From: Verrucomicrobiales bacterium | GTDB lineage: Bacteria; Verrucomicrobiota; Verrucomicrobiia; Verrucomicrobiales; DEV007 | Assembly (NCBI GenBank): GCA_002726915.1 | Contig: PBSY01000058.1 | Location: 1-64,000 of the forward strand | DNA length: 64,000 nt | Direction of reading: 5' to 3' | Shown here: in pieces, positions 9,316-19,048 of the stretch | Position numbering within the stretch: position 1 is the first letter of the stretch | Layout of the letters: every line of letters begins with the position of its first letter | Position numbers and translations under genes: made by a program | Notes under the pieces: model-generated | What the model saw: the letters and a program-made list of their open reading frames with translations, nothing else | Told to the model about the DNA's origin: nothing | The model's database searches: none

Positions 9316-10794
9316 TCACTTTCCCCCTTCGGCCCACTGCTTCATTAAATCAATATTATCAATGATCTTTTGAAGGTGCTCGGGATCGCGATTCTTCGCT
9401 CTTAGCCCTCCAACGTAGACATCCATATCACTCTGAAACATCTCGTCAGATTCGGGCTTGCGGCCTTTATCATCGGTCTCAACCATCCAATTCTCGAGGC
9501 GCTCACGCATCTTCGACAACTCGTCGGCATATGCTGGATCATCGACAAGGTTGTTGATCTCAAACGGGTCAGCATTCACGTCGTAGAGCTCTTCAGCCGG
9601 CCGTGTCTCACGAAATAAAAGCCGCTGAGTTTTATTTAAAACCTCATCTTTGTAGGCCTGACGCATGGTGATTAGAATGTCTTTCGCATCTTTGTAGGCG
9701 CAGGGCTGCAAGTAAGGTCGGTTCGGCAGGAAGTTTCGAATATATTTGAAGTCCTGCGTCCTCACCGCACGCATATGATCAACGGTTTCGTCACAACGAT
9801 CACGGGCGGAAAAGGCTGCCTCGCGGGGCTCATAGTCCTTCGCCAGAATGTCGCGGGCCTGCATCCAATCTGGCACTTCGATACCTGCGGCACCGAGGGA
9901 GAGAGCCGCAATATCAATGTGCTCCACAACATCGTCACGAATCGCTCCAGTTTCGACACCCGGACCGGCAATTACCAGAGGCACGTGCAATCCCTCGTCA
10001 TACATAAACTGTTTCCCTCGGGCATGACTGATCCCGTGATCGGTCATGAAAATAATAAACGTATTTTCGAGGAGCCCCTCCTCTTCCAGTTTTGACACCA
10101 CTTCGCCGACCATGTGGTCAGTCATTCGCGCGGAGTCGAGATAGGCGGCCCAATCGCGAACGAGATTGGGATGGTTCGGATAGTAGGGCGGCAGTTCCAC
10201 GACTGAATCCGGGGTGCGACTTCCCAGAGTCTGTTCGGCACGCGCCTGAATCTTCTCCCACCCATCTTCGTCTTTACCTCGCAGTTTACCACCCGGCGTC
10301 TGCACCTGATGAAAGAAGGGCTGTCCTTTTTCGCGGTCTTGCCACAGTGAACTATTGTAGACTTCCTTGTTCCATTCAAAGTTATAGTCGGTTTTACCGA
10401 ACTTGCCCTTTGCCCCCGGCCATCCCGAGATTGAAGTGTGGTAGCCTGCTTCCTGAAATAGTTTCGGTATGAGCTTAATGTGCTTCGGCAGATGGATCTT
10501 TTCCTCACCCCGGCCACTGCGGTGGTGATGCGCCCCAATACTGGTCTGGTACATGCCTGTGATAAAAGCCGAACGACAGGTCGAGCAGACCGGAGCCGTT
10601 ACGTAAGCATTGATAAACTTGAGTCCTCCCGCTGCCAGGGCATCCACATGGGGCGTTTCGATGGCCGTTTCTCCATAGCATCCAAAGTTAGCGGACATAT
10701 CATCAGGAATGATCCAGACAATGTTGGGACGATTGTCAGCGCCGAAAGAGAGAGCGCCGAACACCATAGTGAAGAAGATGGCGAGTGTTTTCAT
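9316..10794 (-). CDS. Secreted sulfatase with atypical CSTCR formylglycine motif
   Basis: 492 residues. The signal peptide ends near residue 19 (FGALSFGA), followed by RPNIVWIIPDDMSANFGCYGE with the metal-binding aspartates. The active-site segment reads C70-S-T-C-R74 followed by SAFITGMYQTSIGAHHHRS. The position normally held by Pro in CxPxR is Thr, and a second Cys sits at motif position 4. The later FIIFMTDHGISHARGKQFMYDEG matches the second metal site. The tail has the usual EINNLVDDPAY segment. Some planctomycete-type sulfatases tolerate a non-Pro third position, so activity is plausible but depends on the formylglycine enzyme. It probably desulfates a polysaccharide. A 220-nt gap separates it from the SDR gene. 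Confidence 0.92.
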   Translation of the reverse strand: MKTLAIFFTMVFGALSFGADNRPNIVWIIPDDMSANFGCYGETAIETPHVDALAAGGLKFINAYVTAPVCSTCRSAFITGMYQTSIGAHHHRSGRGEEKIHLPKHIKLIPKLFQEAGYHTSISGWPGAKGKFGKTDYNFEWNKEVYNSSLWQDREKGQPFFHQVQTPGGKLRGKDEDGWEKIQARAEQTLGSRTPDSVVELPPYYPNHPNLVRDWAAYLDSARMTDHMVGEVVSKLEEEGLLENTFIIFMTDHGISHARGKQFMYDEGLHVPLVIAGPGVETGAIRDDVVEHIDIAALSLGAAGIEVPDWMQARDILAKDYEPREAAFSARDRCDETVDHMRAVRTQDFKYIRNFLPNRPYLQPCAYKDAKDILITMRQAYKDEVLNKTQRLLFRETRPAEELYDVNADPFEINNLVDDPAYADELSKMRERLENWMVETDDKGRKPESDEMFQSDMDVYVGGLRAKNRDPEHLQKIIDNIDLMKQWAEGGK

Positions 10795-10970
10795 TAAACG
10801 AAAACACTCCTACATTCCAGAGGTTGGATGGGCAAGTTCGCGATGGCCCGCAAAAGCGTCAAAATTCCGCAGAATGGAAAGTAATGACACCCACGCAGAA
10901 CCAAACTTGTCCAGACATCCGCAATGAGTGTGCGACCACCCCGTCGGGACGCAACGCGATACCTTAATTA

Positions 10971-12314
10971 TTAAGCCATTAACTGCGTAACTTTGCCTGT
11001 GCTGTCGGCAAAACGACCCATCTTCGCCCCGATCATCTCAGCTTGGGTCAACCAAAGGTTAGCTAGCGGGGTTCCTTCAGGCAAATTAATGTGAAGGCCG
11101 GACTTGGTCTGTTGCCCACCGCCACCCACGATAATGGGCAGGTCGTTGTACTGATGCGTCGAACCATCACCGAGACCGGAGCCGTAAGTGAAAAGCGTGT
11201 TGTCGAGCAAGGTGCTTCCGTCCGCCTCCTCTATCGAATTCATTCGATTGAGAAGGTAGGCATATTGCTCAAGGTGAAATTTATCCACCTGCAGCAAGTC
11301 ATCAATCATCTTAGTTTGATTGTGAGACATTGAATGGTGGCTCTTCGGTTTGTCGAAGAGACCATCAAACATGTAGGGCGTATCCCAGCGCTCCGGACCC
11401 ACCATGAAAGTGGCTACATTCGTCAGGCCAGCCTGAAGCGCCACGACCATGAGATCCCCCATCAGGCGAATGAACTCGCCACGCGGAAGGTAAGCATCGG
11501 TCGGTGCCTCGAACTTCACGTTGGCCAACTCGGCCCGCATTTTTTCGAGTCGATCCATCTGCGATTCAATGGTGCGAATGGAATCGTAATATTCGGTGAA
11601 CTTCTGACCGTCGTCATAGCTCAGCTTGCGCTTTAGCGCGTTGGCATCCTCGAGGACAAGATCGGTAATGTCGCGATACACCTTCACTTCCTTAGTGCTG
11701 AAAAGACGATCATACATTTTGCGAGGGTCGCGGATCGAGGGCGCGAGATGACCCGTGCCATACCAGGAGATATTATCGAAGTAGATCGACTCTTTGTTGT
11801 CGCTGAAAGGGTTGCAACTGAACTCGAGTGTAGGGAAAGGTGTCTCGCCACCCACCTGATCAGCCACGAGATGATCAAGCGTACGGTTGAGCGGCCAGGC
11901 GCTACCTTTGATTTCGTAGGCCACCGCGCTGCTGAGGTAACACGACGCGCACTGTGCGTGCACGTCTGTACCCTGCTGAAAAGTACGATCCATCCCCGTG
12001 ATGAGCGTCACCTTGTCCTTCATTCCCTCAAGCGGCTCCATCGTCGGCGTGAGACGATCGAGTGGCCTAACTTTTAACTTAGGGTCCTGCTCCCCGAGGG
12101 ACTTCATCACACCACCAAGATTACCTTTCGGGATGATCGAATCCGCTTCACCGGGAAAGAAACCACGACGTACCACACCGATAGGGACGTAGAAATGGGC
12201 CATCCGCTTGGCAGCCGCTTTTGTCGATGCAGCCATGCTTACGCTTTCAAGAAGCGGAAGCGAGAGCGCCGCGCCACTGAGGCCTCGAAGAAAATTTCGG
12301 CGAGAGGTGTTCAT
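10971..12314 (-). CDS. Tat-exported DUF1552 protein (pair 1)
   Basis: 447 residues with the twin-arginine signal SRRNFLRGLSGAALSLP at the N-terminus. The body shows the family features: the AHFYVPIGVVRRGFFPGE segment, LITGMDRTFQQGTDVHAQCASC, and the C-terminal GSGLGDGSTHQYNDLPIIVGGGG. DUF1552 proteins have no assigned activity. They occur almost always beside planctomycete-type cytochromes, as here: the DUF1592 gene lies 111 nt upstream on the same strand. In this pair the cytochrome gene comes first, the opposite of the other two pairs in the window. A periplasmic partner of the cytochrome is the likeliest role. Confidence 0.9.
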   Translation of the reverse strand: MNTSRRNFLRGLSGAALSLPLLESVSMAASTKAAAKRMAHFYVPIGVVRRGFFPGEADSIIPKGNLGGVMKSLGEQDPKLKVRPLDRLTPTMEPLEGMKDKVTLITGMDRTFQQGTDVHAQCASCYLSSAVAYEIKGSAWPLNRTLDHLVADQVGGETPFPTLEFSCNPFSDNKESIYFDNISWYGTGHLAPSIRDPRKMYDRLFSTKEVKVYRDITDLVLEDANALKRKLSYDDGQKFTEYYDSIRTIESQMDRLEKMRAELANVKFEAPTDAYLPRGEFIRLMGDLMVVALQAGLTNVATFMVGPERWDTPYMFDGLFDKPKSHHSMSHNQTKMIDDLLQVDKFHLEQYAYLLNRMNSIEEADGSTLLDNTLFTYGSGLGDGSTHQYNDLPIIVGGGGQQTKSGLHINLPEGTPLANLWLTQAEMIGAKMGRFADSTGKVTQLMA

Positions 12315-12425
12315 GAAGAAAAGCGTCGGTATTATTTTAAATCAATGGGCCTAAAACAGAGTAAAAATCAGGAATGAGTCGAACTTAGCCTGAATAATAA
12401 ACTAAGTGTTTCTGGTTACGAATCT

Positions 12426-14531
12426 TTATTCCAATTCGGCTAGGGAAAGATTATTCTTTGGGTTAGACTTGCTGCGGAAAGGTTCGCTGAAAACAATCTG
12501 CTTCAGCAGCGTCTGCATGCGATAATCGTTTTCAGCGGTGGCTTCGGCGATAGCATCGAGGGCCAATTGATCGGCGGCGCCCAATTCGCGAGCCAGCGCA
12601 AAGGAAAGCAGGTGACCAGCAAAGCCGCGCGTGAAGCGATCCTTCTCTGCGAGGATAGCGTCCTTAAAGCCAATTACGTTATTGAACTCATACTTGCGAA
12701 AGAGTGTACCCTCCATATCGACCTCCCGACCGTTTTCGTAAGCATCCCGCCAGACACCAACCGGGTCGTAGTTCTCAAGAGCAAAGCCGAGTGGATCGAT
12801 TTTTTCGTGGCATCCCTTGCAATCAGAACGCTCGCGGTGCGCGGCGAGCCTCTCGCGAAGGGTAAGATGTTCTTCTCCCGGTTTCTCTCCTTCATCAAGG
12901 GGAGGCACGTCGGCAGGCGGTGGCGGTGGCGGGTTATTGAAGATGACAGAAGCCATCCAAGCACCCCGGGTGATTGGCTGGGTGCGTTCCGGCCCGGAAG
13001 TCATGGTCATAACAGCAGCATTGGTGATAACACCCCCATAACGGCGGTCAGTCACCGGTATGCGATTAAAGTGAAGGGCAGCAACGCCACCCCCACCGAT
13101 TGGCTTCCCATTTTTGCCCCTTGGTAACTCAACCTCTTCCGGCCATTCTTCCTCATAGGACTGCTGCAGCATAGTCGACCGATAGGTAAAGTCGGAGTCG
13201 ATCAACTGGATCACGGGCAGATTCTCAATCAGGACCGTTTCAAAAATCAACAAGGGCTCCATCGCCATGTGCATGCTCTTCCGATACTTGGAGTAGTAGA
13301 AATTAGAATACTTCTTTGGATCCGGAATCGCAGAGATGATGCGATCCAACTGCAGCCACTGTGTAGGGAAGCTGTCGCAGAAACGTTTGACCTTTCGATC
13401 CTTCAACATGCGGTCAATCTGCACTTCCAGCGTCGCGGGCTTATTTAATTCTCCTGCAGCAGCTAGATCGAACAACTCCTGATCGGGAATACTGCCCCAA
13501 AAGAAAAAGGAAAGCCGCGAGGCCAGTTCAAAGTCACTGAGTGATTCCACTTTCCCACCCTCGGAACCTTCCTCGTAGAGGTAAAGAAACTTCGGCGACG
13601 CCAGTGCCGCAGCAGCCAACGACTTCATCACATCAGTGAACGCGACACCCTGCTCCAGTTGGAGTTCAGCATATGAGGCGTAGCGCTCGACCACCGCGTT
13701 CTCAACAGGAGCACGAAAGGCACGGCCCAAGAATGGCTTAAGGCGGTCCCGAACTTCGGTTATACCATCGTAGTCGCCCTTTGGCTCCGCAAAGAATTGG
13801 TCCCACGTCCTGACATACTTGGGGCTAAAATCGCGGCTCCCGGTGATTGACTGACTCAACTTGAGAAACTGCTCCATCAAGAGCGGCGACAAAGACAAGT
13901 GATCGGCTTGCACATCGTATCCGTGCTCCGCTCGCAAGTCTTGGGGAAACGCCGCCACACCAACGAGACGAGGCTCGATCATCTGGGATTTACCGAGCGG
14001 GCGATTCCCCACTTGGACGCGATCAGCCATCACACCCGTCTCCGGTTTGAAGGAGCCCCCATGCACCCGCATCATGCGCTCAGGCAAGGTGAACACATTG
14101 CAGTCAAGGTCGAAGAGATCGATGACCGCATTATTATATTGAAAGCGGTTCATTCGACGGATCGGCGCGTGCGCGTAGACTTTTTCCTCATTCATCGCCG
14201 CAGCAATCAAGCCGTCCAATTTCGCGACTACGTCGGTGCGCTTTAAATCGGTGAATTGAGGCTCGTCCTCCGGCGGCATCTCCTCATAGTCAATCACCGC
14301 AACGATATCCGATAGCAACTCAGTATCCGCCATCAGGTCTTCGAGGCTCTCAATCTCAAGCAGGTTGACCTTACCCTTCACCTGACCATTCTGTCCGTGG
14401 CATTGGATACACTTTGCTTCGAAAGCCGGCTTCAGGACATCGGTGAACACATCGGCTCCAGACAACGAGCCTACGACAAGCAAACATAGCAACAAAGTGC
14501 TACATCTCTTGCGAATGTGACTTTCGATCAT
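12426..14531 (-). CDS. Planctomycete-type cytochrome, DUF1587/DUF1592/DUF1588/DUF1585 (pair 1)
   Basis: 701 residues with a signal peptide (to ~26). The haem-c motif C41-IQCH is followed by GQNGQVKGKVNLLEIES. Next come the DUF1587 segment (APIRRMNRFQYNNAVIDLF), DUF1595/DUF1592 (LASRLSFFFWGSIPDQEL), DUF1588 with a second CxxCH (CKGCHEKIDPLGFALENYDPVG, near residue 570) and DUF1585 at the end (FAGHLLSFALARELGAAD). Two CxxCH motifs suggest two covalent haems in an exported redox protein. The family has no proven reaction; oxidation of an extracytoplasmic substrate is inferred. It lacks the coiled-coil insert of the third paralogue and is the shortest of the three. Confidence 0.92.
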   Translation of the reverse strand: MIESHIRKRCSTLLLCLLVVGSLSGADVFTDVLKPAFEAKCIQCHGQNGQVKGKVNLLEIESLEDLMADTELLSDIVAVIDYEEMPPEDEPQFTDLKRTDVVAKLDGLIAAAMNEEKVYAHAPIRRMNRFQYNNAVIDLFDLDCNVFTLPERMMRVHGGSFKPETGVMADRVQVGNRPLGKSQMIEPRLVGVAAFPQDLRAEHGYDVQADHLSLSPLLMEQFLKLSQSITGSRDFSPKYVRTWDQFFAEPKGDYDGITEVRDRLKPFLGRAFRAPVENAVVERYASYAELQLEQGVAFTDVMKSLAAAALASPKFLYLYEEGSEGGKVESLSDFELASRLSFFFWGSIPDQELFDLAAAGELNKPATLEVQIDRMLKDRKVKRFCDSFPTQWLQLDRIISAIPDPKKYSNFYYSKYRKSMHMAMEPLLIFETVLIENLPVIQLIDSDFTYRSTMLQQSYEEEWPEEVELPRGKNGKPIGGGGVAALHFNRIPVTDRRYGGVITNAAVMTMTSGPERTQPITRGAWMASVIFNNPPPPPPADVPPLDEGEKPGEEHLTLRERLAAHRERSDCKGCHEKIDPLGFALENYDPVGVWRDAYENGREVDMEGTLFRKYEFNNVIGFKDAILAEKDRFTRGFAGHLLSFALARELGAADQLALDAIAEATAENDYRMQTLLKQIVFSEPFRSKSNPKNNLSLAELE

Positions 14532-14645
14532 ATTAGGACGGTCGAACCAGCTTAGAGGACCGCAATTAGCGCAATTCTGCGCAAAAGTAGACCAATATTC
14601 GCAGTTTTTTGACCGTTTTTCAAAGATTTTGCTTAGCTTTGGGCT

Positions 14646-16118
14646 CTAGCCCCTCGGATCGAACCCCTTTTTCTCCCTGATCTTCCCACGCTTGCCGTAG
14701 GTGGCTTCCAACACGGCATCAACCTTCGTTCGATCGCCTTTGTTCTGGAAAGCTTCCAACATCGGATCCTCGGTCCTCTTCATCTCAGCAACGAGTTGGG
14801 CCTGCATATCGACGATGAGCTCCTTGTATTCCGGATTATCAATCAGGTTATGGAGACAGTCAGGATCTTTTTCGAGGTCATAGAATTCCTCCGGCACACG
14901 GTAGCGGAACAAGTCGATGCGAGCCTTGATCACTTCATTATTCTTTGCCGCTTCGTCCATCGCCTTCATGGCGAGCCCTTCGTTGTTGTTACGATACCAG
15001 AACTCATCGTTAGCAAAGGGATTGTAGATGTAACCATACTTACCATTCTGCAACGCACGCATTGGCACGTAATCACCGCCAGCTTTAGAATCAATCGTAG
15101 TAAAGACCCTCTCGCGGCCTTTCTGTTTTTTCCTGCCCTTCAGCAGCGGAAGAAATGACTGACCATCGAGACTCGGCGGTGCCTCCACATCCGCTGCCTC
15201 CATAAAGGTCGGAAAAAAGTCGACAACAGAGACGAAGTTTTCATCGTCCCTAGTTCCAGGCTTCACCACTCCAGGCCAACGAACCAGCAGGGGACTTCGC
15301 GTCGCGTGATACCAAGCGTTACACTTCGCAAAAGGCATCGCGAGCCCATTATCAGTAATGAAGAGCACGAGGGTGTTATCGACAAAACCGGTTTCTTCGA
15401 GCGCATCCATAACACGGCCAAAGGTATCGTCGAGACGACGGGTAGAATTCAGGTAGGCAGCAAACTCCTCTCGCAAACCGGGCAGGTTAGGCAGGAAACC
15501 CGGCACCGTCACGTCTTGGGCGTGGTAGACTCTCGAGGGCATTTCAGCACCCTTTCTCAATTTATCAGGGTAACAATAGGGACGGTGCGGATCGTGAGAA
15601 TTGACCATGAAATAAAACGGCTTACCCGTTTCCTTTGCCTGTTTAAGGAAAGTCATCGAGCGCTCGTAGTAAAGCTTTGGACTTCGACCGTCCCCTAAAT
15701 TTTTCTGATCATAAGCATAGTCCCACTTGATGTCTTCTCTCGGCGTGGAGTGACCGACCTTGCCAAGAACACCAGTGTGAAAGCCGGCCGCTTTGAACGT
15801 AGTTACCAAATCCGGCACCCCGGGGTCAGCCGACATAAACCCCATCGCGCCGGAACGATGTCCATATCGCCCCGTCGCAATGATCGCTCGGCAGGGAGCG
15901 CAGATCGCAGTATTTACATGCGCCCGATTGAAAAGCAGGCCCTCCGCAGCAAAAGCATCAAGATTCGGCGTCACATCCGACGGGCGCCCCCCATAAACAC
16001 CGAGCGACTCGGCGTGCAGATCGTCAGCAGTGAAGAGCAAAATATTGACCGACTCACCGGCGCGAGATGATGCAACTAGCAAAGCCAGAGCAATAAAGAA
16101 AAGAATAATTGGTTTCAT
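14646..16118 (-). CDS. Secreted sulfatase (heparan N-sulfatase/SGSH-like S1 subfamily)
   Basis: 490 residues from the ATG at 16118 (MKPIILFFIALALLVASSRA, a good signal peptide); an upstream in-frame start would add ten residues ahead of it. NILLFTADDLHAESLGVYGG gives the first metal site. The formylglycine motif is C73-A-P-C-R77 then AIIATGRYGHRSG, which resembles the SGSH-type ICAPCR block. PFYFMVNSHDPHRP and LVLFITDNGLAMPFAKCN complete the catalytic core. The tail DLEKDPDCLHNLIDNPEY is typical. The likely role is removal of sulfate from glycans in the periplasm or outside. It is transcribed towards the first DUF1592/DUF1552 pair and lies 114 nt upstream of it, so co-transcription is possible. 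Confidence 0.93.
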   Translation of the reverse strand: MKPIILFFIALALLVASSRAGESVNILLFTADDLHAESLGVYGGRPSDVTPNLDAFAAEGLLFNRAHVNTAICAPCRAIIATGRYGHRSGAMGFMSADPGVPDLVTTFKAAGFHTGVLGKVGHSTPREDIKWDYAYDQKNLGDGRSPKLYYERSMTFLKQAKETGKPFYFMVNSHDPHRPYCYPDKLRKGAEMPSRVYHAQDVTVPGFLPNLPGLREEFAAYLNSTRRLDDTFGRVMDALEETGFVDNTLVLFITDNGLAMPFAKCNAWYHATRSPLLVRWPGVVKPGTRDDENFVSVVDFFPTFMEAADVEAPPSLDGQSFLPLLKGRKKQKGRERVFTTIDSKAGGDYVPMRALQNGKYGYIYNPFANDEFWYRNNNEGLAMKAMDEAAKNNEVIKARIDLFRYRVPEEFYDLEKDPDCLHNLIDNPEYKELIVDMQAQLVAEMKRTEDPMLEAFQNKGDRTKVDAVLEATYGKRGKIREKKGFDPRG

Positions 16119-16297
16119 GATTAACGCGTTTACCCTCGCATTTTGCAAACTCTCGGAGTTATCGTCAATGCCCAGATTACGCTGTAAAAGTTGCGGCGGT
16201 TAACCGATATTAAGCCACACTTCGCCACAATCGCATCACCCCCTGAACTGAGTTGAATGATTGACCCAGGCGAGTTGAATTTACTTTCCTCAAAATC

Positions 16298-17284
16298 ATG
16301 AAAGTCCTGCTGTCCTCCATCTTTGTCATGGCAACACTCTCAGCCATGGCTTCCCATATTCCTGAGGAACTCTTCGGTGATTGGTCGCTCGATATCGAGT
16401 CGGACGAAGCTGGTTGGCTCAGAATCGCAGACAATGATGGGGAACCCGAAGTCTCCATGATGATCGATGTCGGCTCAGTCAGACCGCTCAAAGGTGTCGA
16501 GGTGAAAGATGGAAAGATCAAAGTCCCACTCAAAACCTATCGTGATAAAGGCAAAGAAGGAGCCATCCTTTCCACTAATCGCGCTGAGATCTGGTCTGAG
16601 AATGGAAAGCTCACGGGAATTATTTTCACCCACTTCCCCCGGGAAGATCGGCATATCGAAGACCCGTTTTATGGCATCGCTATTCCCCAAATGCCACCAA
16701 AACCGGACCTCTCCGAGGTAAAGTGGGGCCAACCGATTACGCTTTTTAATGGTGAAGATCTCACCGGATGGAAAGTTCGCCGACCTAAAAAAATCAATGG
16801 TTGGTCGGTCGAAGACGGAAACCTTGTCAATACCACTCCAAAGACTGACTTTAGTGCCACCGGGGCATATGCCAACCTCATGACCGTGCCAAATTTTGAG
16901 GACTTCAACCTACATATCGAATTCAATATCGGTAAAAATTGCAACAGCGGCATCTATGTCCGTGGTCTGTATGAAGCTCAGGTTGTTGACCGAGCTAGTC
17001 GCATGCAGGGTTTACAGGGTGTTGGCTCCATTTTTGGCCTTGTCGAACGCACCGAGAACCCCGCCTACGAAGGTGGTAAGTGGCAAACCTACGAAATCGC
17101 TCTGGTCGACCGCCACATGACCGTTATTCTCAACGGTGTCACCACCGTCGACAATCAGCCGGTCTCTGGCCCGACCCCGGGAGCCGTTAACACCAACCCC
17201 ATGCTACCAGGACCAATCTATCTACAAGGCGACCACACCTCGGTGAAATACCGCAATATCCTACTTACGCCTCGCATCAAGTAG
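16298..17284 (+). CDS. Secreted DUF1080 protein with extra N-terminal beta-domain
   Basis: 328 residues with a signal peptide (MKVLLSSIFVMATLSAMA). Residues ~20-135 form an extra domain describing a small beta-barrel (GDWSLDIESDEAGWLRI, then strands through GIIFTHFPRED). The DUF1080 domain follows from ~150 (ITLFNGEDLTGWKVR, NLHIEFNIGKNCNSGIYVRG) to the end (GPIYLQGDHTSVKYRNILLTP). The GNSGIY-type block and the terminal QGDHTxVxYRNI are diagnostic. It is divergently transcribed from the upstream sulfatase and lies 33 nt before the lactonase-esterase fusion, probably in one operon. By family knowledge it would hydrolyse a 3-keto-glycoside. Confidence 0.92.
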   Translation: MKVLLSSIFVMATLSAMASHIPEELFGDWSLDIESDEAGWLRIADNDGEPEVSMMIDVGSVRPLKGVEVKDGKIKVPLKTYRDKGKEGAILSTNRAEIWSENGKLTGIIFTHFPREDRHIEDPFYGIAIPQMPPKPDLSEVKWGQPITLFNGEDLTGWKVRRPKKINGWSVEDGNLVNTTPKTDFSATGAYANLMTVPNFEDFNLHIEFNIGKNCNSGIYVRGLYEAQVVDRASRMQGLQGVGSIFGLVERTENPAYEGGKWQTYEIALVDRHMTVILNGVTTVDNQPVSGPTPGAVNTNPMLPGPIYLQGDHTSVKYRNILLTPRIK

Positions 17285-17317
17285 CTCCCCTTTATTAAAC
17301 TATTTTTCTGCACGTCT

Positions 17318-19039
17318 ATGATCCGCTTCTTAACCCCGTTACTAGTCGCCGCCACTCTTCCCCTTCTGGCTGAATCTCCTCTTAAAAAGGGAGCGAAACT
17401 CAACCTGATTTCCAACGAGTTTGAACTCGCTGACGGGCCTTCCTGGGATGGTTGGTCGCTGACGATCCCAGACCCACTAGCCGAACAAACAAAGCGCCTC
17501 ATCGCCTCCAAAAGCGAATGGCAGGATCAATTTAAAGGAGAACGTTTCAGCGCCTCTTTTTTCAACCACGGCCATCACTACTTTTCCGACAACGGAAACG
17601 GAGCAATTTTAAAACGCGACTATCTGACAAAGAAACTTGAGGTCATCCACCGTGAAAACCTTGAAACCGACCGGCCCCGAAAACCCAACGACCTCGTCGT
17701 GGATCGTTCAGGTGGCGTCTATTTCACACTCACCCGGGCAGGTCAGATCATCTACATCTCACCTGAAGGTGAATCCTCCGTCGCCGCCGAAGGAGTCGAG
17801 ACTGCCAATGGTATTATTCTCAACCCGGATGAATCCATCCTCTATGCCTCCGAAGCCGCCCCCAAGCGGATTGTCGCGTTCAATGTAGGAACCGGAGGCA
17901 GACTCACAAGTCGCCGCCTCTTCGCCTCAATGGAAGGCGAGCCATTGGAGTCAAGGGCAGCCGACGGCATGACAATCGATCGCGCCGGAAATGTCTATTG
18001 CGCCGGCCCTACCGATATCTGGGTCTGGAGCCCGGACGGCCAACTGATTGAAAAGATCGCCTGCCCCGAACGACCCGTAAATCTGACTTTTGGAGGGGGT
18101 GACCTGCGCGATCTTTACATTACCGGATTCGGCGGGCTTTACCACCAGCGCATGCGCATCTCCGGCGTTTCACCCCAGCCTCCCGCAGCGTGGTCAGAGC
18201 AGGAAGCCAAGACCAAGCCCAGCGTCACACTCCCCAAAGGAGTGACCCCGCACCTAGACCTGACTTACGCCCAATACGGTCAACGGAAGATGCTCGCAGA
18301 TATTTATCTTCCTCAAGGAGACGGACCTTTCCCAGCAGCCGTAATTCTCCACGGAGGCGGTTGGCACAGCGGCGACAAAATGAAGTTCCGAGCTATGGCA
18401 ATAGAACTTGCCAAGCGGGGCTACGTTACCATGGCGATCGCTTATCGACTGAGTGAGGAAGCGAGGTTTCCAGCCAACATTCAGGATTGTCATGCAGCTA
18501 TTCGCTACTTGCGCGCAAACGCTGAAAAGTTCAGTGCTGATCCCAATCGTATTGGCGTCTTAGGTGGATCTGCCGGAGCCCACCTCGCCGGCCTGCTTGC
18601 CGCGACTGCGGATGTGAAAGAATTACACGGTAAGGGAGGTCACCCCGGAGTTTCGTCAGCGGTCCAAGCTGCCGTCGTCATGTCCGGTCCCATGGAAATC
18701 GCCACCGGAAACGTGGCAGAGCGCTCGCTTCTCATAGACAACCCAAAGCCAAACGCGATCTGGCTTTTTGGTGGCAACGTGGAAGAAAAATCCGAACTCT
18801 ACGCTATCGCCGATGCCCATCAGCACATTGACGAAAATACTCCGCCCATCCTTTTTCAATATGGTGGTACTGAAGATCCCTCGAGAACCCTTCCGTCCAT
18901 GGACAAGCTCGTGGAGCTGGGAATCCGAACCAAAGTTCTCTCAGACTACCCCGAGGGTAAACACGGTTGCTGGAATCGCCATCCCTGGTTCCTACCGATG
19001 GTCGAAGACATTGACCAGTGGTTTCAAGAACACCTTTAA
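17318..19039 (+). CDS. SMP-30 lactonase-like / alpha-beta hydrolase (BD-FAE-like) fusion
   Basis: 573 residues, signal peptide to ~residue 18. Residues ~25-290 are an SMP-30/gluconolactonase propeller: NDLVVDRSGGVYFT, ETANGIILNPDES, ADGMTIDRAGNVY. Residues ~310-573 are an alpha/beta hydrolase of the carbohydrate-esterase/BD-FAE type: HGGGW oxyanion motif (~345), nucleophile elbow GGSAGA (~416), GGTEDPS with the catalytic Asp, and a late GKHGCWNRHPW with the His. One polypeptide thus joins lactone-type and ester-type hydrolysis. It sits 33 nt after a DUF1080 gene and converges on the second cytochrome gene with only 9 nt between stops. The fusion is a clean in-frame join, with no sign of an assembly artefact. 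Confidence 0.9.
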   Translation: MIRFLTPLLVAATLPLLAESPLKKGAKLNLISNEFELADGPSWDGWSLTIPDPLAEQTKRLIASKSEWQDQFKGERFSASFFNHGHHYFSDNGNGAILKRDYLTKKLEVIHRENLETDRPRKPNDLVVDRSGGVYFTLTRAGQIIYISPEGESSVAAEGVETANGIILNPDESILYASEAAPKRIVAFNVGTGGRLTSRRLFASMEGEPLESRAADGMTIDRAGNVYCAGPTDIWVWSPDGQLIEKIACPERPVNLTFGGGDLRDLYITGFGGLYHQRMRISGVSPQPPAAWSEQEAKTKPSVTLPKGVTPHLDLTYAQYGQRKMLADIYLPQGDGPFPAAVILHGGGWHSGDKMKFRAMAIELAKRGYVTMAIAYRLSEEARFPANIQDCHAAIRYLRANAEKFSADPNRIGVLGGSAGAHLAGLLAATADVKELHGKGGHPGVSSAVQAAVVMSGPMEIATGNVAERSLLIDNPKPNAIWLFGGNVEEKSELYAIADAHQHIDENTPPILFQYGGTEDPSRTLPSMDKLVELGIRTKVLSDYPEGKHGCWNRHPWFLPMVEDIDQWFQEHL

Positions 19040-19048
19040 TTCTGACTA

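Noticed and set aside
12567..13127. Long open frame on the plus strand, antisense to the first cytochrome gene
   Set aside because: It lies fully inside a conserved coding gene on the other strand, has no family features and follows from codon bias of that gene. The same applies to other long antisense frames, such as 7622-8272 and 41849-42592.
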